The notes beneath the pieces were generated by a model. The model did not search any database and was not told the origin of the DNA. It was given only the letters and a program-made list of their open reading frames with translations. Shown here one piece after another: positions 28,124-36,859 of a stretch of DNA of 52,730 nt (the stretch's first letter is position 1; the number at the start of each line of letters is the position of its first letter). The position numbers and the translations under genes are program-made. The DNA comes from CAVQBP01 sp964448105 (GTDB lineage Bacteria; Bacteroidota; Ignavibacteria; Ignavibacteriales; Ignavibacteriaceae): positions 1-52,730 of the forward strand of contig CAYUVK010000024.1 in NCBI GenBank assembly GCA_964448105.1, in the 5' to 3' direction.

Positions 28124-29101
28124 ATGAGAGCAATAATTCCAGTTGCAGGTATCGGATCGAGGTTAAAGCCTCATACTTTTTCAACACCCAAAGTCCTTTT
28201 AAATGTTGGTGGAAAACCGATAATTTCTCATATTATTGATAAACTTTTAGAAGAAGGAATTAATAAAGCGACTTTCGTTATTGGTCACCTCGGAGAAATG
28301 ATTGAGGATTATATAAAAAGCGAATATCCCCAGATGAAATCTGATTTTATTGAACAAAAAAATAAAGAAGGATTGGGACACGCAATTTATACCGCAATTC
28401 CGACTTTTGATGATAAAGAAATTTTTATAATACTTGGTGATACTATCTTTGATGTGAATCTGAAAACAGTATTTAAATCAAAACATTCTTCGCTTGGAGT
28501 AAAGAAGGTTGATGACCCAAGGAGATTTGGCGTGGCTGTTGTTGAAAACGGATTTGTAAAGAAATTAGTTGAAAAACCACACGACCCGGTTTCAAATCTA
28601 GCATTAGTTGGTCTTTACTATATTTCTAATTCCGATGTTTTAATAAAAAGCTTGAACGAATTAGTTGAAAAGGATATTCGTACAAAAGGGGAACTGCAGT
28701 TAACCGATGCACTTCAGATTATGATACGTGACGGGGAGAAAATAACAACTTTCCCTGTCGAGGGTTGGTACGACTGTGGCAAGCCTGAAACATTACTTTC
28801 TACAAATAAATTCTTACTAGAGCAAAAAAGTACTCATGAGAAATTTCCCAATGCTGTAATTAATGAACCGGTTTTTATTGCCGATAGTGCTATAGTTGAA
28901 AATTCAATTATTGGTCCTTATACTACACTTGATAAAGACTGCTTTGTAAAAGACAGCATTATTAAAAATTCTATTGTAGGTTCAAAAGCAATAGTATCTA
29001 AAGCATTGCTTGAAAATTCTATAGTAGGAAATAATTCAATAATAAGAGGAACTTTCAAAAGGCTCAATTCAGGGGATTCATCAGAAATAGATTTTTATTA
29101 A
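28124..29101 (+). CDS. NDP-sugar pyrophosphorylase (RmlA/GlmU-type nucleotidyltransferase)
   Basis: A 325-residue enzyme that joins a sugar-1-phosphate to a nucleotide. The nucleotide loop is GIGSRLKPHTFSTPKVLL (9-26), matching GxGxRLxPxTxxxPKxL. Further motifs are KEGLGHAIY (81-89) and IILGDT (102-107, metal-binding Asp). The C-terminal part (about 255-315) has hexapeptide-like I-V-x-x-S-I repeats of a left-handed beta helix, as in glucose-1-phosphate thymidylyl- or uridylyltransferases with a trimerisation or acyltransferase domain. The exact sugar and base cannot be told. It is the first of three plus-strand genes with short gaps; metK follows after 24 bases. Confidence 0.85.
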   Translation: MRAIIPVAGIGSRLKPHTFSTPKVLLNVGGKPIISHIIDKLLEEGINKATFVIGHLGEMIEDYIKSEYPQMKSDFIEQKNKEGLGHAIYTAIPTFDDKEIFIILGDTIFDVNLKTVFKSKHSSLGVKKVDDPRRFGVAVVENGFVKKLVEKPHDPVSNLALVGLYYISNSDVLIKSLNELVEKDIRTKGELQLTDALQIMIRDGEKITTFPVEGWYDCGKPETLLSTNKFLLEQKSTHEKFPNAVINEPVFIADSAIVENSIIGPYTTLDKDCFVKDSIIKNSIVGSKAIVSKALLENSIVGNNSIIRGTFKRLNSGDSSEIDFY

Positions 29102-29125
29102 TTAATTTAAAGGTTAAATATTAAC

Positions 29126-30268
29126 ATGTCATATCTTTTTACATCGGAATCAGTTTCCGAAGGTCATCCAGATAAAGTAAGCGATGCTATTTCAGACGGA
29201 ATTTTAGATGCGATTTATGAACAGGATACGAATGCAAGAGTTGCCTGTGAAACTTTTGTAACAACCGGGCTTGTCTTAGTTGGTGGTGAAGTAACTACAA
29301 CAGCTTATATTGAAGTTCCTGATATTGTAAGAAAAACTGTAAAGAATATTGGCTATACAAAAGCCGATTATAAATTTGATGCGGAATCTTGTTCGGTATT
29401 AAATGCAATTCATTCCCAGTCACCTGATATTGCTATGGGTGTTGATAAAGGCGGAGCAGGGGATCAAGGGCTTATGTTCGGTTATGCCTGCGATCAAACT
29501 CCCGAATTAATGCCGATGCCGATTATGTATGCTCATAAACTTGTAAAATTTTTGGCTGATATTAGGAAAAGAAACAATGGATTAATGCCGTATTTACGCC
29601 CAGATGCAAAATCTCAGGTCACAGTTGAATATGATGACAATAATAAGCCGGTAAGGATTGAAGCTATTGTTATTTCAACTCAGCATGATGCAGATGTAAA
29701 ACAAAAAACGATTAAAGAAGATGTTATTGAAAATGTAGTTAAAAAGGTTATACCTGAAAAATATATTGATAAAAAAACAAAATATTTTGTTAATCCAACC
29801 GGCAGATTTGAAATAGGTGGTCCTCACGGTGATAGCGGATTAACCGGGAGGAAAATTATTGTTGACACTTACGGCGGATGGGCACCCCATGGCGGTGGAG
29901 CTTTTTCGGGGAAAGATCCTTCCAAAGTTGATAGAAGCGCAACTTATGCAGCCAGACATATTGCGAAAAATATTGTCGGGGCTAAATTAGCTAAAGAATG
30001 CCTGGTGCAGATTGCATATGCAATCGGTGTCGCAGAACCTGTCTCAATCTTTATCGATACAAACGGAACCGGAACAATACCGGATAAAGAAATTTCCAAG
30101 ATGATAAGAAAAGAAGTTGATCTTACTCCTAAAGGAATTATTGAAAGACTTCAATTAAGAAGACCTATTTATCAGAAGACTGCTGCTTACGGACATTTCG
30201 GTAGAAAAGAAAAAGAATTTACATGGGAAAAGCTAGATCTAATTCCCGTATTTAAAAAATATGCATAA
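29126..30268 (+). CDS. metK: S-adenosylmethionine synthetase
   Basis: A 380-residue enzyme that makes S-adenosylmethionine from methionine and ATP. The family signatures are SESVSEGHPDKVSDAISD (8-25, ATP and methionine site), GAGDQGLMFGYA (the hexapeptide GAGDQG is diagnostic) and GGPHGDSGLTGRKIIVDTYG (P-loop-like GGxxxDxGLTGRK). Length is normal. ahcY, the enzyme that clears S-adenosylhomocysteine, lies 30 bases after it, so the pair would be co-expressed. I see no SAM riboswitch upstream; the gap before metK is only 24 bases. Confidence 0.98.
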   Translation: MSYLFTSESVSEGHPDKVSDAISDGILDAIYEQDTNARVACETFVTTGLVLVGGEVTTTAYIEVPDIVRKTVKNIGYTKADYKFDAESCSVLNAIHSQSPDIAMGVDKGGAGDQGLMFGYACDQTPELMPMPIMYAHKLVKFLADIRKRNNGLMPYLRPDAKSQVTVEYDDNNKPVRIEAIVISTQHDADVKQKTIKEDVIENVVKKVIPEKYIDKKTKYFVNPTGRFEIGGPHGDSGLTGRKIIVDTYGGWAPHGGGAFSGKDPSKVDRSATYAARHIAKNIVGAKLAKECLVQIAYAIGVAEPVSIFIDTNGTGTIPDKEISKMIRKEVDLTPKGIIERLQLRRPIYQKTAAYGHFGRKEKEFTWEKLDLIPVFKKYA

Positions 30269-30298
30269 GATTAATCATAAATAAAAAAAGGTAGAGTA

Positions 30299-31624
30299 AT
30301 GAATCAAGTAACAGAAAAGGATGTTGCAAAGCTTCCTTACAAGGTTAAAGATATTTCATTGGCAGATTGGGGAAGAAAAGAGATGCTATTGGCTGAAGCA
30401 GAAATGCCCGGATTGATGGCACTTCGAGAAGAATATGGAAACAGTAAGCCGTTAAAAGGTGCAAGGATTGCCGGTTGTCTTCATATGACTATACAAACGG
30501 CAGTACTAATTGAAACATTAGTTAAACTTGGTGCCGAAGTTCAATGGTCTTCGTGCAATATTTTTTCTACTCAAGACCATGCTGCTGCCGCTATTGCCGC
30601 TGCAGGAATTCCGGTTTATGCATGGAAAGGCGAAACTCTTGAAGAATATGATTGGTGTATTGAACAGACTTTATTTTTTGGAAAGGATAAAAAACCGCTT
30701 CAGATGATAATGGACGATGGCGGAGATCTTACAAATATTGTTTTAGATAAATATCCTGAAGTTGTTTCAAGTTTAAAAGGGATTTCCGAAGAGACAACTA
30801 CAGGCGTTCATCGTTTGTATGATAGAACGAAAAAGGGAACCCTTCCCGTTCCTGCTTTTAATGTTAATGATTCCGTTACAAAATCTAAATTTGATAATAA
30901 ATACGGATGCCGTGAATCATTAGTTGATGCTATAAGAAGAGCAACAGATTTAATGCTCGCAGGAAAAGTAGCTGTAGTTTGTGGCTACGGAGATGTTGGA
31001 AAAGGTTCTGCCGAATCTCTTGCAAATGCCAGGGTAAGGGTTATTGTTACTGAAGTAGATCCTATTTGTGCATTGCAGGCATCCATGAATGGCTTCCAGG
31101 TTAAGAAACTTGAGAACATTGTAGGTGAAGTTGATATAGTTGTTACGGCTACCGGGAACAGGGATATTATTACCGGCAAGCATTTCAAAAAAATGAAAGA
31201 TAAAACTATCGTCTGCAACATCGGTCATTTTGATAATGAAATAGATATGGCATGGCTTAATAAGAATTATGGAAATACAAAAGATACAATTAAACCCCAG
31301 GTCGATATGTACAATGTTGATGGAAAAGATATCATAGTTTTAGCTGAAGGACGATTAGTTAACCTCGGATGCGCTATGGGTCATCCTTCTTTTGTAATGT
31401 CAAATTCTTTTACAAACCAGGTGCTTGCGCAAATTGAACTTTGGAAGAATCATGATAATTATGAAAACAAAGTATATGTCCTTCCTAAACATCTGGATGA
31501 AAAAGTGGCTATGCTGCATCTTAAAAAGCTCGGAGTAGAATTAGAAACCCTATCACAGGAACAAGCCGAATATATTGGCGTTACGGTTGAAGGTCCTTTC
31601 AAACCTGATTATTACAGGTATTAA
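30299..31624 (+). CDS. ahcY: Adenosylhomocysteinase (S-adenosylhomocysteine hydrolase)
   Basis: A 441-residue NAD-dependent enzyme splitting S-adenosylhomocysteine into adenosine and homocysteine, and so removing the inhibitor left by methyltransferases. The substrate domain starts with IAGCLHMTIQTAVLIETL and has SCNIFSTQDHAAAAIA. The NAD fold shows GYGDVGKGSAESL. The end KPDYYRY matches the family's C-terminal lysine-tyrosine tail that completes the neighbouring active site. Length is normal, without the 40-residue insertion some bacterial forms have. A short AGG precedes the ATG, and a perfect hairpin follows the gene. Confidence 0.98.
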   Translation: MNQVTEKDVAKLPYKVKDISLADWGRKEMLLAEAEMPGLMALREEYGNSKPLKGARIAGCLHMTIQTAVLIETLVKLGAEVQWSSCNIFSTQDHAAAAIAAAGIPVYAWKGETLEEYDWCIEQTLFFGKDKKPLQMIMDDGGDLTNIVLDKYPEVVSSLKGISEETTTGVHRLYDRTKKGTLPVPAFNVNDSVTKSKFDNKYGCRESLVDAIRRATDLMLAGKVAVVCGYGDVGKGSAESLANARVRVIVTEVDPICALQASMNGFQVKKLENIVGEVDIVVTATGNRDIITGKHFKKMKDKTIVCNIGHFDNEIDMAWLNKNYGNTKDTIKPQVDMYNVDGKDIIVLAEGRLVNLGCAMGHPSFVMSNSFTNQVLAQIELWKNHDNYENKVYVLPKHLDEKVAMLHLKKLGVELETLSQEQAEYIGVTVEGPFKPDYYRY

Positions 31625-31634
31625 TAACTTCAAT

Positions 31635-31661
31635 TGCCAGTCACCTTTAAGGTGACTGGCA
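31635..31661. terminator. Perfect 12-base palindromic hairpin between convergent genes
   Basis: The arms TGCCAGTCACCT (31635-31646) and AGGTGACTGGCA (31650-31661) are a perfect inverted repeat with a TTA spacer, 11 bases after ahcY and 13 before the stop codon of the convergent gene. Its position suits a two-way terminator, but T-runs are weak on both sides. The core resembles dispersed palindromes known from other genomes (from memory). Confidence 0.6.
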
Positions 31662-31673
31662 CTTCCTTTTCAC

Positions 31674-32591
31674 TTATTTTATCAAATCTCTTAGTGCATT
31701 TTCCAGATTTTCAAATTTAAATTTAAATCCATTTTCCAATAACTTTTGGGGAATAACTTTCATGCTTGCAGTGACACTTTCTGTCACTTCGCCGACCGCT
31801 AAACGTAATATAAATTTCGGTACTTTGAAAAACGAAGGTCTATTCATAACCTTTCCAAGAGTTTTTGCAAATTCATTCATTGTTACGGGATATGGCGAAC
31901 ATGCATTAACAGCACCATTTAAGGAGTTATTATCTAAGCAATAAATATAAATATTTACAATGTCATCAATATGAAGCCAGGGGAACCATTGTTTACCATT
32001 CCCCAAAGGACCGCCAATAAAAAATCTAAATGGTATTAGCATTTTTTTCAATGCCCCTTCTTTGGTGGACAAAACAACCCCGGTCCTTATACTAACTCTT
32101 CTAACTCCGGCATTTTCAACCTGGGCGGCTTCATCTTCCCATATTTTACAAACTTTAGCCAGAAAATCATTTCCAGTTTCTCTTTGTTCGGTTAATACTT
32201 CATCTCCCGAATCACCGTAATAATTGACTCCAGAAGCACTGATAAAAACGGAAGGTTTTTCCTTTAATGAACCAATTGCTTCTACTAAATTTTTTGTACT
32301 TTCTTCGCGGCTCTTCAGAATAATTTTTTTATAATTTTCAGTCCATCTTTTTCCTGAAATGTTTGCTCCCGCTAAATGAATTACAGCATCTTTATTATTT
32401 AAATATTTACTCCAGTCAGAAGGTTTCTTATAGTCCCATTCAATATAATTTGATGCATTTGATATTGTGCTTTTTGTTTTATTTACACTTCTTGTAAAGA
32501 TAAAAACTTCATCTCCCCGCGAGATAAGAGCCTTACATAAATTAGTTCCGATTAAACCGGATGCTCCGGTAATTACTATTTTTTTAGACAT
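31674..32591 (-). CDS. TIGR01777 family NAD(P)-binding epimerase-like protein (YfcH type)
   Basis: A 305-residue protein of the extended SDR fold. It starts with MSKKIVITGASGLIGTNLCKAL, the GxxGxxG dinucleotide motif at the N-terminus. It contains the family segments YIEWDYKKP, VIHLAGANISGKRWT and FISASGVNYYGDSGDEVL, in which YYG replaces the YxxxK tyrosine context of classical epimerases. The end, LLENGFKFKFENLENALRDL, is typical of the family. The frame extends to 32672, but the first 27 residues do not belong to the family, so I took the ATG at 32591. The family function is uncertain; the old cell-division-inhibitor label rests on weak evidence. Confidence 0.88.
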   Translation of the reverse strand: MSKKIVITGASGLIGTNLCKALISRGDEVFIFTRSVNKTKSTISNASNYIEWDYKKPSDWSKYLNNKDAVIHLAGANISGKRWTENYKKIILKSREESTKNLVEAIGSLKEKPSVFISASGVNYYGDSGDEVLTEQRETGNDFLAKVCKIWEDEAAQVENAGVRRVSIRTGVVLSTKEGALKKMLIPFRFFIGGPLGNGKQWFPWLHIDDIVNIYIYCLDNNSLNGAVNACSPYPVTMNEFAKTLGKVMNRPSFFKVPKFILRLAVGEVTESVTASMKVIPQKLLENGFKFKFENLENALRDLIK

Positions 32592-32818
32592 ATTAATTCT
32601 CAAGTTTTTTCCTTGTGCAATATTAAGTAAAATAAAATTACTAAATTCCAAAGAACAAAGGACAATAAACAAGCAAGTTATTTAAAAGATATAAACGCTT
32701 ATTTATTTTTTTAAAATTTATTGTTGGTACCGCCTAATTTTTTTTGTTGCTTTTAAATAAAAATTTATTTACGATTGTAAAGGTCACAAAGGGAATTAAC
32801 AAAATCAGGGAGGGCGTC

Positions 32819-34030
32819 ATGAAAAAACATCTCTCGGTTTCTTTAATAATTCTTTCTTTTTCCACTTCTTTAATATTATTAAACTGCAGCAATGAAATTA
32901 CAGTAACTGAACCTACTGGAAAAACGGGGGGGTAGCAAAGTTCCTTTAGCAAAAACAGCCACTGAAGAATTGAGTTCTTCGGATACAGTAATATTCTTAC
33001 CCAAAAGCGGCAAAACAATAATTATTGATAAAAACCTGCCCGCAGATAAAATTAAAATACTCGATAAATATATGTCCAAGCATGAGCCAATAGAATCCCC
33101 AATAATAAATCCCGATGCATTACAATGTGGGTACTATAGAGAAGATTATTGGGCAACACAAGATTTTTATAAACCTGTTACTGGAAAATGGTTAGGTATT
33201 TGGACAAATAAAGTAGATTGGCAAATATTACATGACAGATATGGTTTTACTAATATCTGTACTAATTTTTATGAGACAGGCACAGCAATGAGTAAAGGTT
33301 TTGCTCATGATAGCATATTAGTTCGTTTAGATGCAGGTGGGTCGCCTAGTCAAATTCAACAGGAATTAGATGCTATTTATAATGGATTTATCTTCAAATA
33401 TTTTTATATCGATGAACCTTATATACACTCAATAGATCCTACAACAGTTCATTTGTTTGCTACCATAATTTATGCAGAGAATACGGCATCAAAATTATTA
33501 TTCACTGACTATTATTGGCCTCATACTAATGTTTATTGTTGGAATTCTGGTAATGAAGATTATTTAGAAGATAATTATTTATCAGAACCAAATACATATA
33601 TAATGTGTGATCAGTATGGAGGAAACTTGTGTGGGAATGAACACGATACTGGGACGAATATAAAGGGGTATATGGAATGCCAAGTAAAAATTTATCAAAT
33701 TGGTTAACTCTTAGAACTGATACTAGGGACAATTGGGGGGACTTATTAAACGTTGCAACAGCATGGTCAGCATATGGTGGTATGAATCCAATTTGGGTGT
33801 ATGGAGGTTATGTAGGTGAAGATGGTTATGGAGATGTAAATGAAAATACAATTAAGGAATTTTGTCATACTGCCTGGATTACTGGATGGTTATTGGCTTT
33901 GAGCCGCCACGAAATAGTTGTTTGGACTTGTAGCTCCCCAGATCCATGTAATAATTGTCATTTCCCTGAAGGTAATTGGTCTATTGAATATTCATATTAT
34001 GTTGGTGAACCTCGATGGGTACATTATTAG
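32819..34030 (+). pseudogene. Lipoprotein of predicted (beta/alpha)8-barrel fold, broken by two frameshifts
   Basis: Three pieces form one gene. Piece 1 (from the ATG at 32819, behind a strong GGGAGGG) encodes MKKHLSVSLIILSFSTSLIL and a Cys at 23 (LLNC, a loose lipobox), then stops at 32935 right after a run of seven G (32926-32932). Removing one G joins it to piece 2 (to 33707). Adding one A in the A5 run at 33686-33690 would join that to piece 3 (to 34030). The restored protein would be about 403 residues. Strands WLGIWTN, TNICTNF, ILVRLDA, FKYFYIDEP, KLLFTDYYW, YIMCDQY, PIWVYGGY and EIVVWTC suggest eight barrel strands, with Glu of YIDEP where glycosidases keep an acid. Family unrecognised. 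It could be real decay, a phase-variable tract or sequencing error. Confidence 0.7.
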
Positions 34031-34065
34031 AGATATTAATTGAGTAGGCATAAAGGATGAGCATT

Positions 34066-35010
34066 ATGATAAAATCGTTTTTATTTTTGTTAATAATTTC
34101 TTCAATACTATTAGGCCAAGGAAAATCAAAGTTAAAATATGATTTAGGTAACGATTATACCTCAATCAAATTGATTAAAGGTGTTCCATCGTCACTTAAG
34201 GATGTTGATTATTTTTCTCATCCTGATAAAATATCATATGTAGAAATATATAATAATAACGAATCACTTTATTTTATTTTAAAAAAAATAAACCCTGATT
34301 CTAATATTTATATAATGGTATTAACTTCTAATGAAGGCAATAATCCTTCTAAAATTAGAATCAATGATTATGATTATTTAAGTTTTAGAAATATTAACTG
34401 CGATAGTTTATTCGCAACCAGCAATATTTTATCTCATAATAATTTTATTATTGACCTATATTATCTGCCGCAAAGCAAAACTCTTCTATATCAGATAACA
34501 AAAAATAATTCTGAAACACAAGCGAATTTTGAATTAGGAATTAGAGATGAATTGATTCTAATGTTTGCTAATCTCTATTCGAGAAATACCATGGAGTTCG
34601 GAATCGTTCCGATAAACATACATTTAACAACAGGGGTTAGGTTTTTGAAAAATTATAAAATCGATACTAGGTATGGACTAATGATAGTTTACGAAGATTT
34701 TGAAGGGTTCGATGCAGGAATATTTTTTCAGGCCGATTTATTTAAATCAAGTTATTATGGTGTAGTTGGAATAGATCATTTGTTTGCTATGGGATCATCT
34801 CATAATTCCGGTTCAACAGGCGATTCTTTTAATTTTGTATGTTTAGGCTTTGGATACAGTACATCAAAAAATTTTTCTCTAGATTTAATGTATTATATCC
34901 CCACCGAAAAAACATTTGGTTATGATTTTGATTTTACTAATTTAAAAAGTTCAAAAAAAATCGATAACGGGCTTATTAAAATAGGCTTTCAGTATTCATT
35001 TATTTTTTAA
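34066..35010 (+). CDS. Exported protein, probable outer-membrane barrel, function unknown
   Basis: The frame allows an ATG at 34057, but AAGGA lies 8 bases before the ATG at 34066 and would overlap the first, so I prefer 34066 (314 residues). The signal peptide is MIKSFLFLLIISSILLGQG. The first half (LKYDLGNDYTSIKLIKGVP..., to about residue 155) looks like a beta-sandwich. The second half has barrel-like strands (GVRFLKNYKIDTRYGLMIV, VCLGFGYS) and ends IKIGFQYSFIF with a terminal Phe, the usual outer-membrane signal. I do not recognise a family. It lies 35 bases after the broken lipoprotein gene and may share its transcript. A hairpin terminator follows. Confidence 0.6.
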   Translation: MIKSFLFLLIISSILLGQGKSKLKYDLGNDYTSIKLIKGVPSSLKDVDYFSHPDKISYVEIYNNNESLYFILKKINPDSNIYIMVLTSNEGNNPSKIRINDYDYLSFRNINCDSLFATSNILSHNNFIIDLYYLPQSKTLLYQITKNNSETQANFELGIRDELILMFANLYSRNTMEFGIVPINIHLTTGVRFLKNYKIDTRYGLMIVYEDFEGFDAGIFFQADLFKSSYYGVVGIDHLFAMGSSHNSGSTGDSFNFVCLGFGYSTSKNFSLDLMYYIPTEKTFGYDFDFTNLKSSKKIDNGLIKIGFQYSFIF

Positions 35011-35011
35011 T

Positions 35012-35054
35012 GGAATGCAGAGATAGAAGAGAGATTTTCTCTGCTATTCCTTTT
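35012..35054 (+). terminator. Terminator behind the 34066-35010 gene
   Basis: GGAATGCAGAGA (35012-35023) pairs with TCTCTGCTATTCC (35038-35050) with a one-base bulge, followed by TTTT (35051-35054). It starts 2 bases after the stop codon. The rest of the gap to 35281 is non-coding; a second copy of TTCTCTGCT lies at 35072-35080. Confidence 0.65.
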
Positions 35055-35281
35055 AGAGTTTCTTCTGTGTATTCTCTGCTGTCAATAAGGTAAATGAATA
35101 ATATGACTTTTATTAATCATAAAAGATAACCAAAATTTCCATTCCAAATAATATCTTTACATATCTTCTTTTTCCCATCCTCCCTTTTACGTTTTCCAAT
35201 TTACATGTTTTTACCATCTTCATTAAAAATTAAATTATTACTATCTTTACACTTTATTAGAAAATATACAAGGTAATAAGC

Positions 35282-36286
35282 ATGGTAAATCTTTCCATTA
35301 AAAGACTTAAAGAGCTAAAAAAGAATTTTAATGGTTTAAAAATTGCAGTTGTTGGTGATATGATGCTTGACTGTTATTTCTGGGGAGAAGTTAAGAGAAT
35401 ATCGCCTGAAGCACCTGTTCCGGTTGTTGAAGTAGGCGATGAATTTTACCGTTTCGGCGGGGCTGCAAATGTAGCTTTAAATATATTGAAACTTGGCGGC
35501 ACCCCGGTTCCCATTGGTGTTATCGGTTACGATAATGACGGAACAATTTTCACTTCGCTGCTATCCGAAAATAATATTGAAGCCGATGGTTTAATTGTTG
35601 ATGAAAGCCGTCCGACAACGTCAAAAACCAGGGTGATAGCTCACGACCAGCATGTTGTTAGAATTGATAAAGAAAGTAAAGATTATTTAAATGAAGATAT
35701 ACAAAATAAATTACTTAATTATTTTAACGAGCATATTGAATCATTTGACGGATTGATTTTGCAGGATTATAACAAAGGAGTATTATCACCGTTTTTAATT
35801 GAAAAAATTATTTCACTATCAAATAAAAATAATTTATTGATTACTGTAGATCCTAAGTTCAACAATTTTTTTAATTATAAAAATGTTACGGTATTCAAGC
35901 CTAACCGTAAAGAAGCAGAAGATATTCTAGGAATGAAAATAAAAAACGATAATGATTTAATCAAAGCCGGCAATAAAATTCTGGGAAATTTGAATGCTAA
36001 ATTTGTTTTACTAACATTGGGAGAAGGGGGGATTGCTGTTTTCGAAAAGAATAAAGATGTAAGTCGAATGCCGACCAAAGCAAGGAAAGTTGCCGATGTA
36101 TCCGGTGCCGGTGATACGGTTATTTCTACTCTTACAATGGCGCTTGCAGCTAAAGCAGATATTTATGAAGCATCATACCTTGCTAATTACGCCGGGGGTA
36201 TTGTCTGTCAGGAAGTTGGGATTATTCCTATAGAAAGCGATAAGCTATTTAGTACTGTTATGGAAGAACAGGAAAATTTAAGGTAA
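35282..36286 (+). CDS. hldA: D-glycero-beta-D-manno-heptose-7-phosphate kinase (RfaE domain I)
   Basis: A 334-residue PfkB-family sugar kinase. It has the RfaE-type opening GDMMLDCYFWGEVKRISPEA with the heptose-binding segment PVPVVEV, GGAANVALNIL, and near the C-terminus VADVSGAGDTVISTL, where Asp of GAGD is the catalytic base. E. coli HldE carries this kinase fused to an adenylyltransferase; here the second half is a separate gene starting 4 bases later. It makes heptose-1,7-bisphosphate for the ADP-heptose used in the LPS core. It implies a Gram-negative envelope with heptose. The ATG follows AAGG by 8 bases. Confidence 0.92.
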   Translation: MVNLSIKRLKELKKNFNGLKIAVVGDMMLDCYFWGEVKRISPEAPVPVVEVGDEFYRFGGAANVALNILKLGGTPVPIGVIGYDNDGTIFTSLLSENNIEADGLIVDESRPTTSKTRVIAHDQHVVRIDKESKDYLNEDIQNKLLNYFNEHIESFDGLILQDYNKGVLSPFLIEKIISLSNKNNLLITVDPKFNNFFNYKNVTVFKPNRKEAEDILGMKIKNDNDLIKAGNKILGNLNAKFVLLTLGEGGIAVFEKNKDVSRMPTKARKVADVSGAGDTVISTLTMALAAKADIYEASYLANYAGGIVCQEVGIIPIESDKLFSTVMEEQENLR

Positions 36287-36290
36287 AGAA

Positions 36291-36770
36291 ATGAACGGAA
36301 TAAAAAGTAGAAATGAAATTATCTCCTTAAGAAAAGAATTTAAAGCCGGAAATAAAAAAGTCGTTTTCACTAATGGTGTTTTTGATATACTGCATTCCGG
36401 TCATGTCGATTATCTCAGTAAATCAAAAGCTTTGGGGGATATATTAATAGTTGGAATTAATAGCGACTTTTCCGTACAAAGAATTAAAGGGAAAAAGAGG
36501 CCGATAATTAATGAAATGGAAAGAGCTTTTATTGTCTCAAGTTTAAAACCGGTTGATTATGTAACTTTGTTTGATGAAGATACACCGCAGAAAATTATAG
36601 AAGAGCTTGTACCCGATATATTAATAAAAGGAGCGGATTGGGCATTGGATAAAATTGTAGGTAAGGATATCGTGGAACAAAACGGCGGTAAAGTGTTAAC
36701 AATTGAATTTATAAACCAGCAGTCCACTTCAAAAATTATCAATTCGATTTTAGATAGATATAAAAATTAA
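36291..36770 (+). CDS. hldC: D-glycero-beta-D-manno-heptose 1-phosphate adenylyltransferase (RfaE domain II)
   Basis: A 159-residue cytidylyltransferase-fold enzyme. It shows VFTNGVFDILHSGHVDYL, with the HxGH nucleotide site, and the family blocks VGINSDFSVQRIKGKKRPI and GADWALDKIVGKDIV. It joins AMP to heptose-1-phosphate, the step after the kinase, giving ADP-heptose. It starts 4 bases after the kinase gene, so they are translated together. A separate kinase and transferase is common outside the Proteobacteria. The following TamB-like gene is 89 bases on. Confidence 0.92.
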   Translation: MNGIKSRNEIISLRKEFKAGNKKVVFTNGVFDILHSGHVDYLSKSKALGDILIVGINSDFSVQRIKGKKRPIINEMERAFIVSSLKPVDYVTLFDEDTPQKIIEELVPDILIKGADWALDKIVGKDIVEQNGGKVLTIEFINQQSTSKIINSILDRYKN

Positions 36771-36859
36771 GTCTCTAGTTTCTGTAAATAAATTTTCCCC
36801 TTTATAAAAAAGTTTATTTTTATTAAAGATAGTTTTGGAAGTTTGAAAATTTTGTTAAA

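Noticed and set aside
29102..29125. SAM riboswitch before metK
   Set aside because: The gap is only 24 bases, too short for any SAM riboswitch class, and the gene appears to be in an operon.
30950..31228. Minus-strand open frames inside ahcY
   Set aside because: They are antisense to the conserved NAD-binding part of ahcY, with no independent support.
31657..31675. Possible sigma-54 promoter at TGGCAC behind ahcY
   Set aside because: The -24 half looks right, but the -12 half has TTTCA instead of TTGCA, so the GG-N10-GC rule fails; it also points into the end of a gene. The other intergenic TGGCA sites I looked at fail too.
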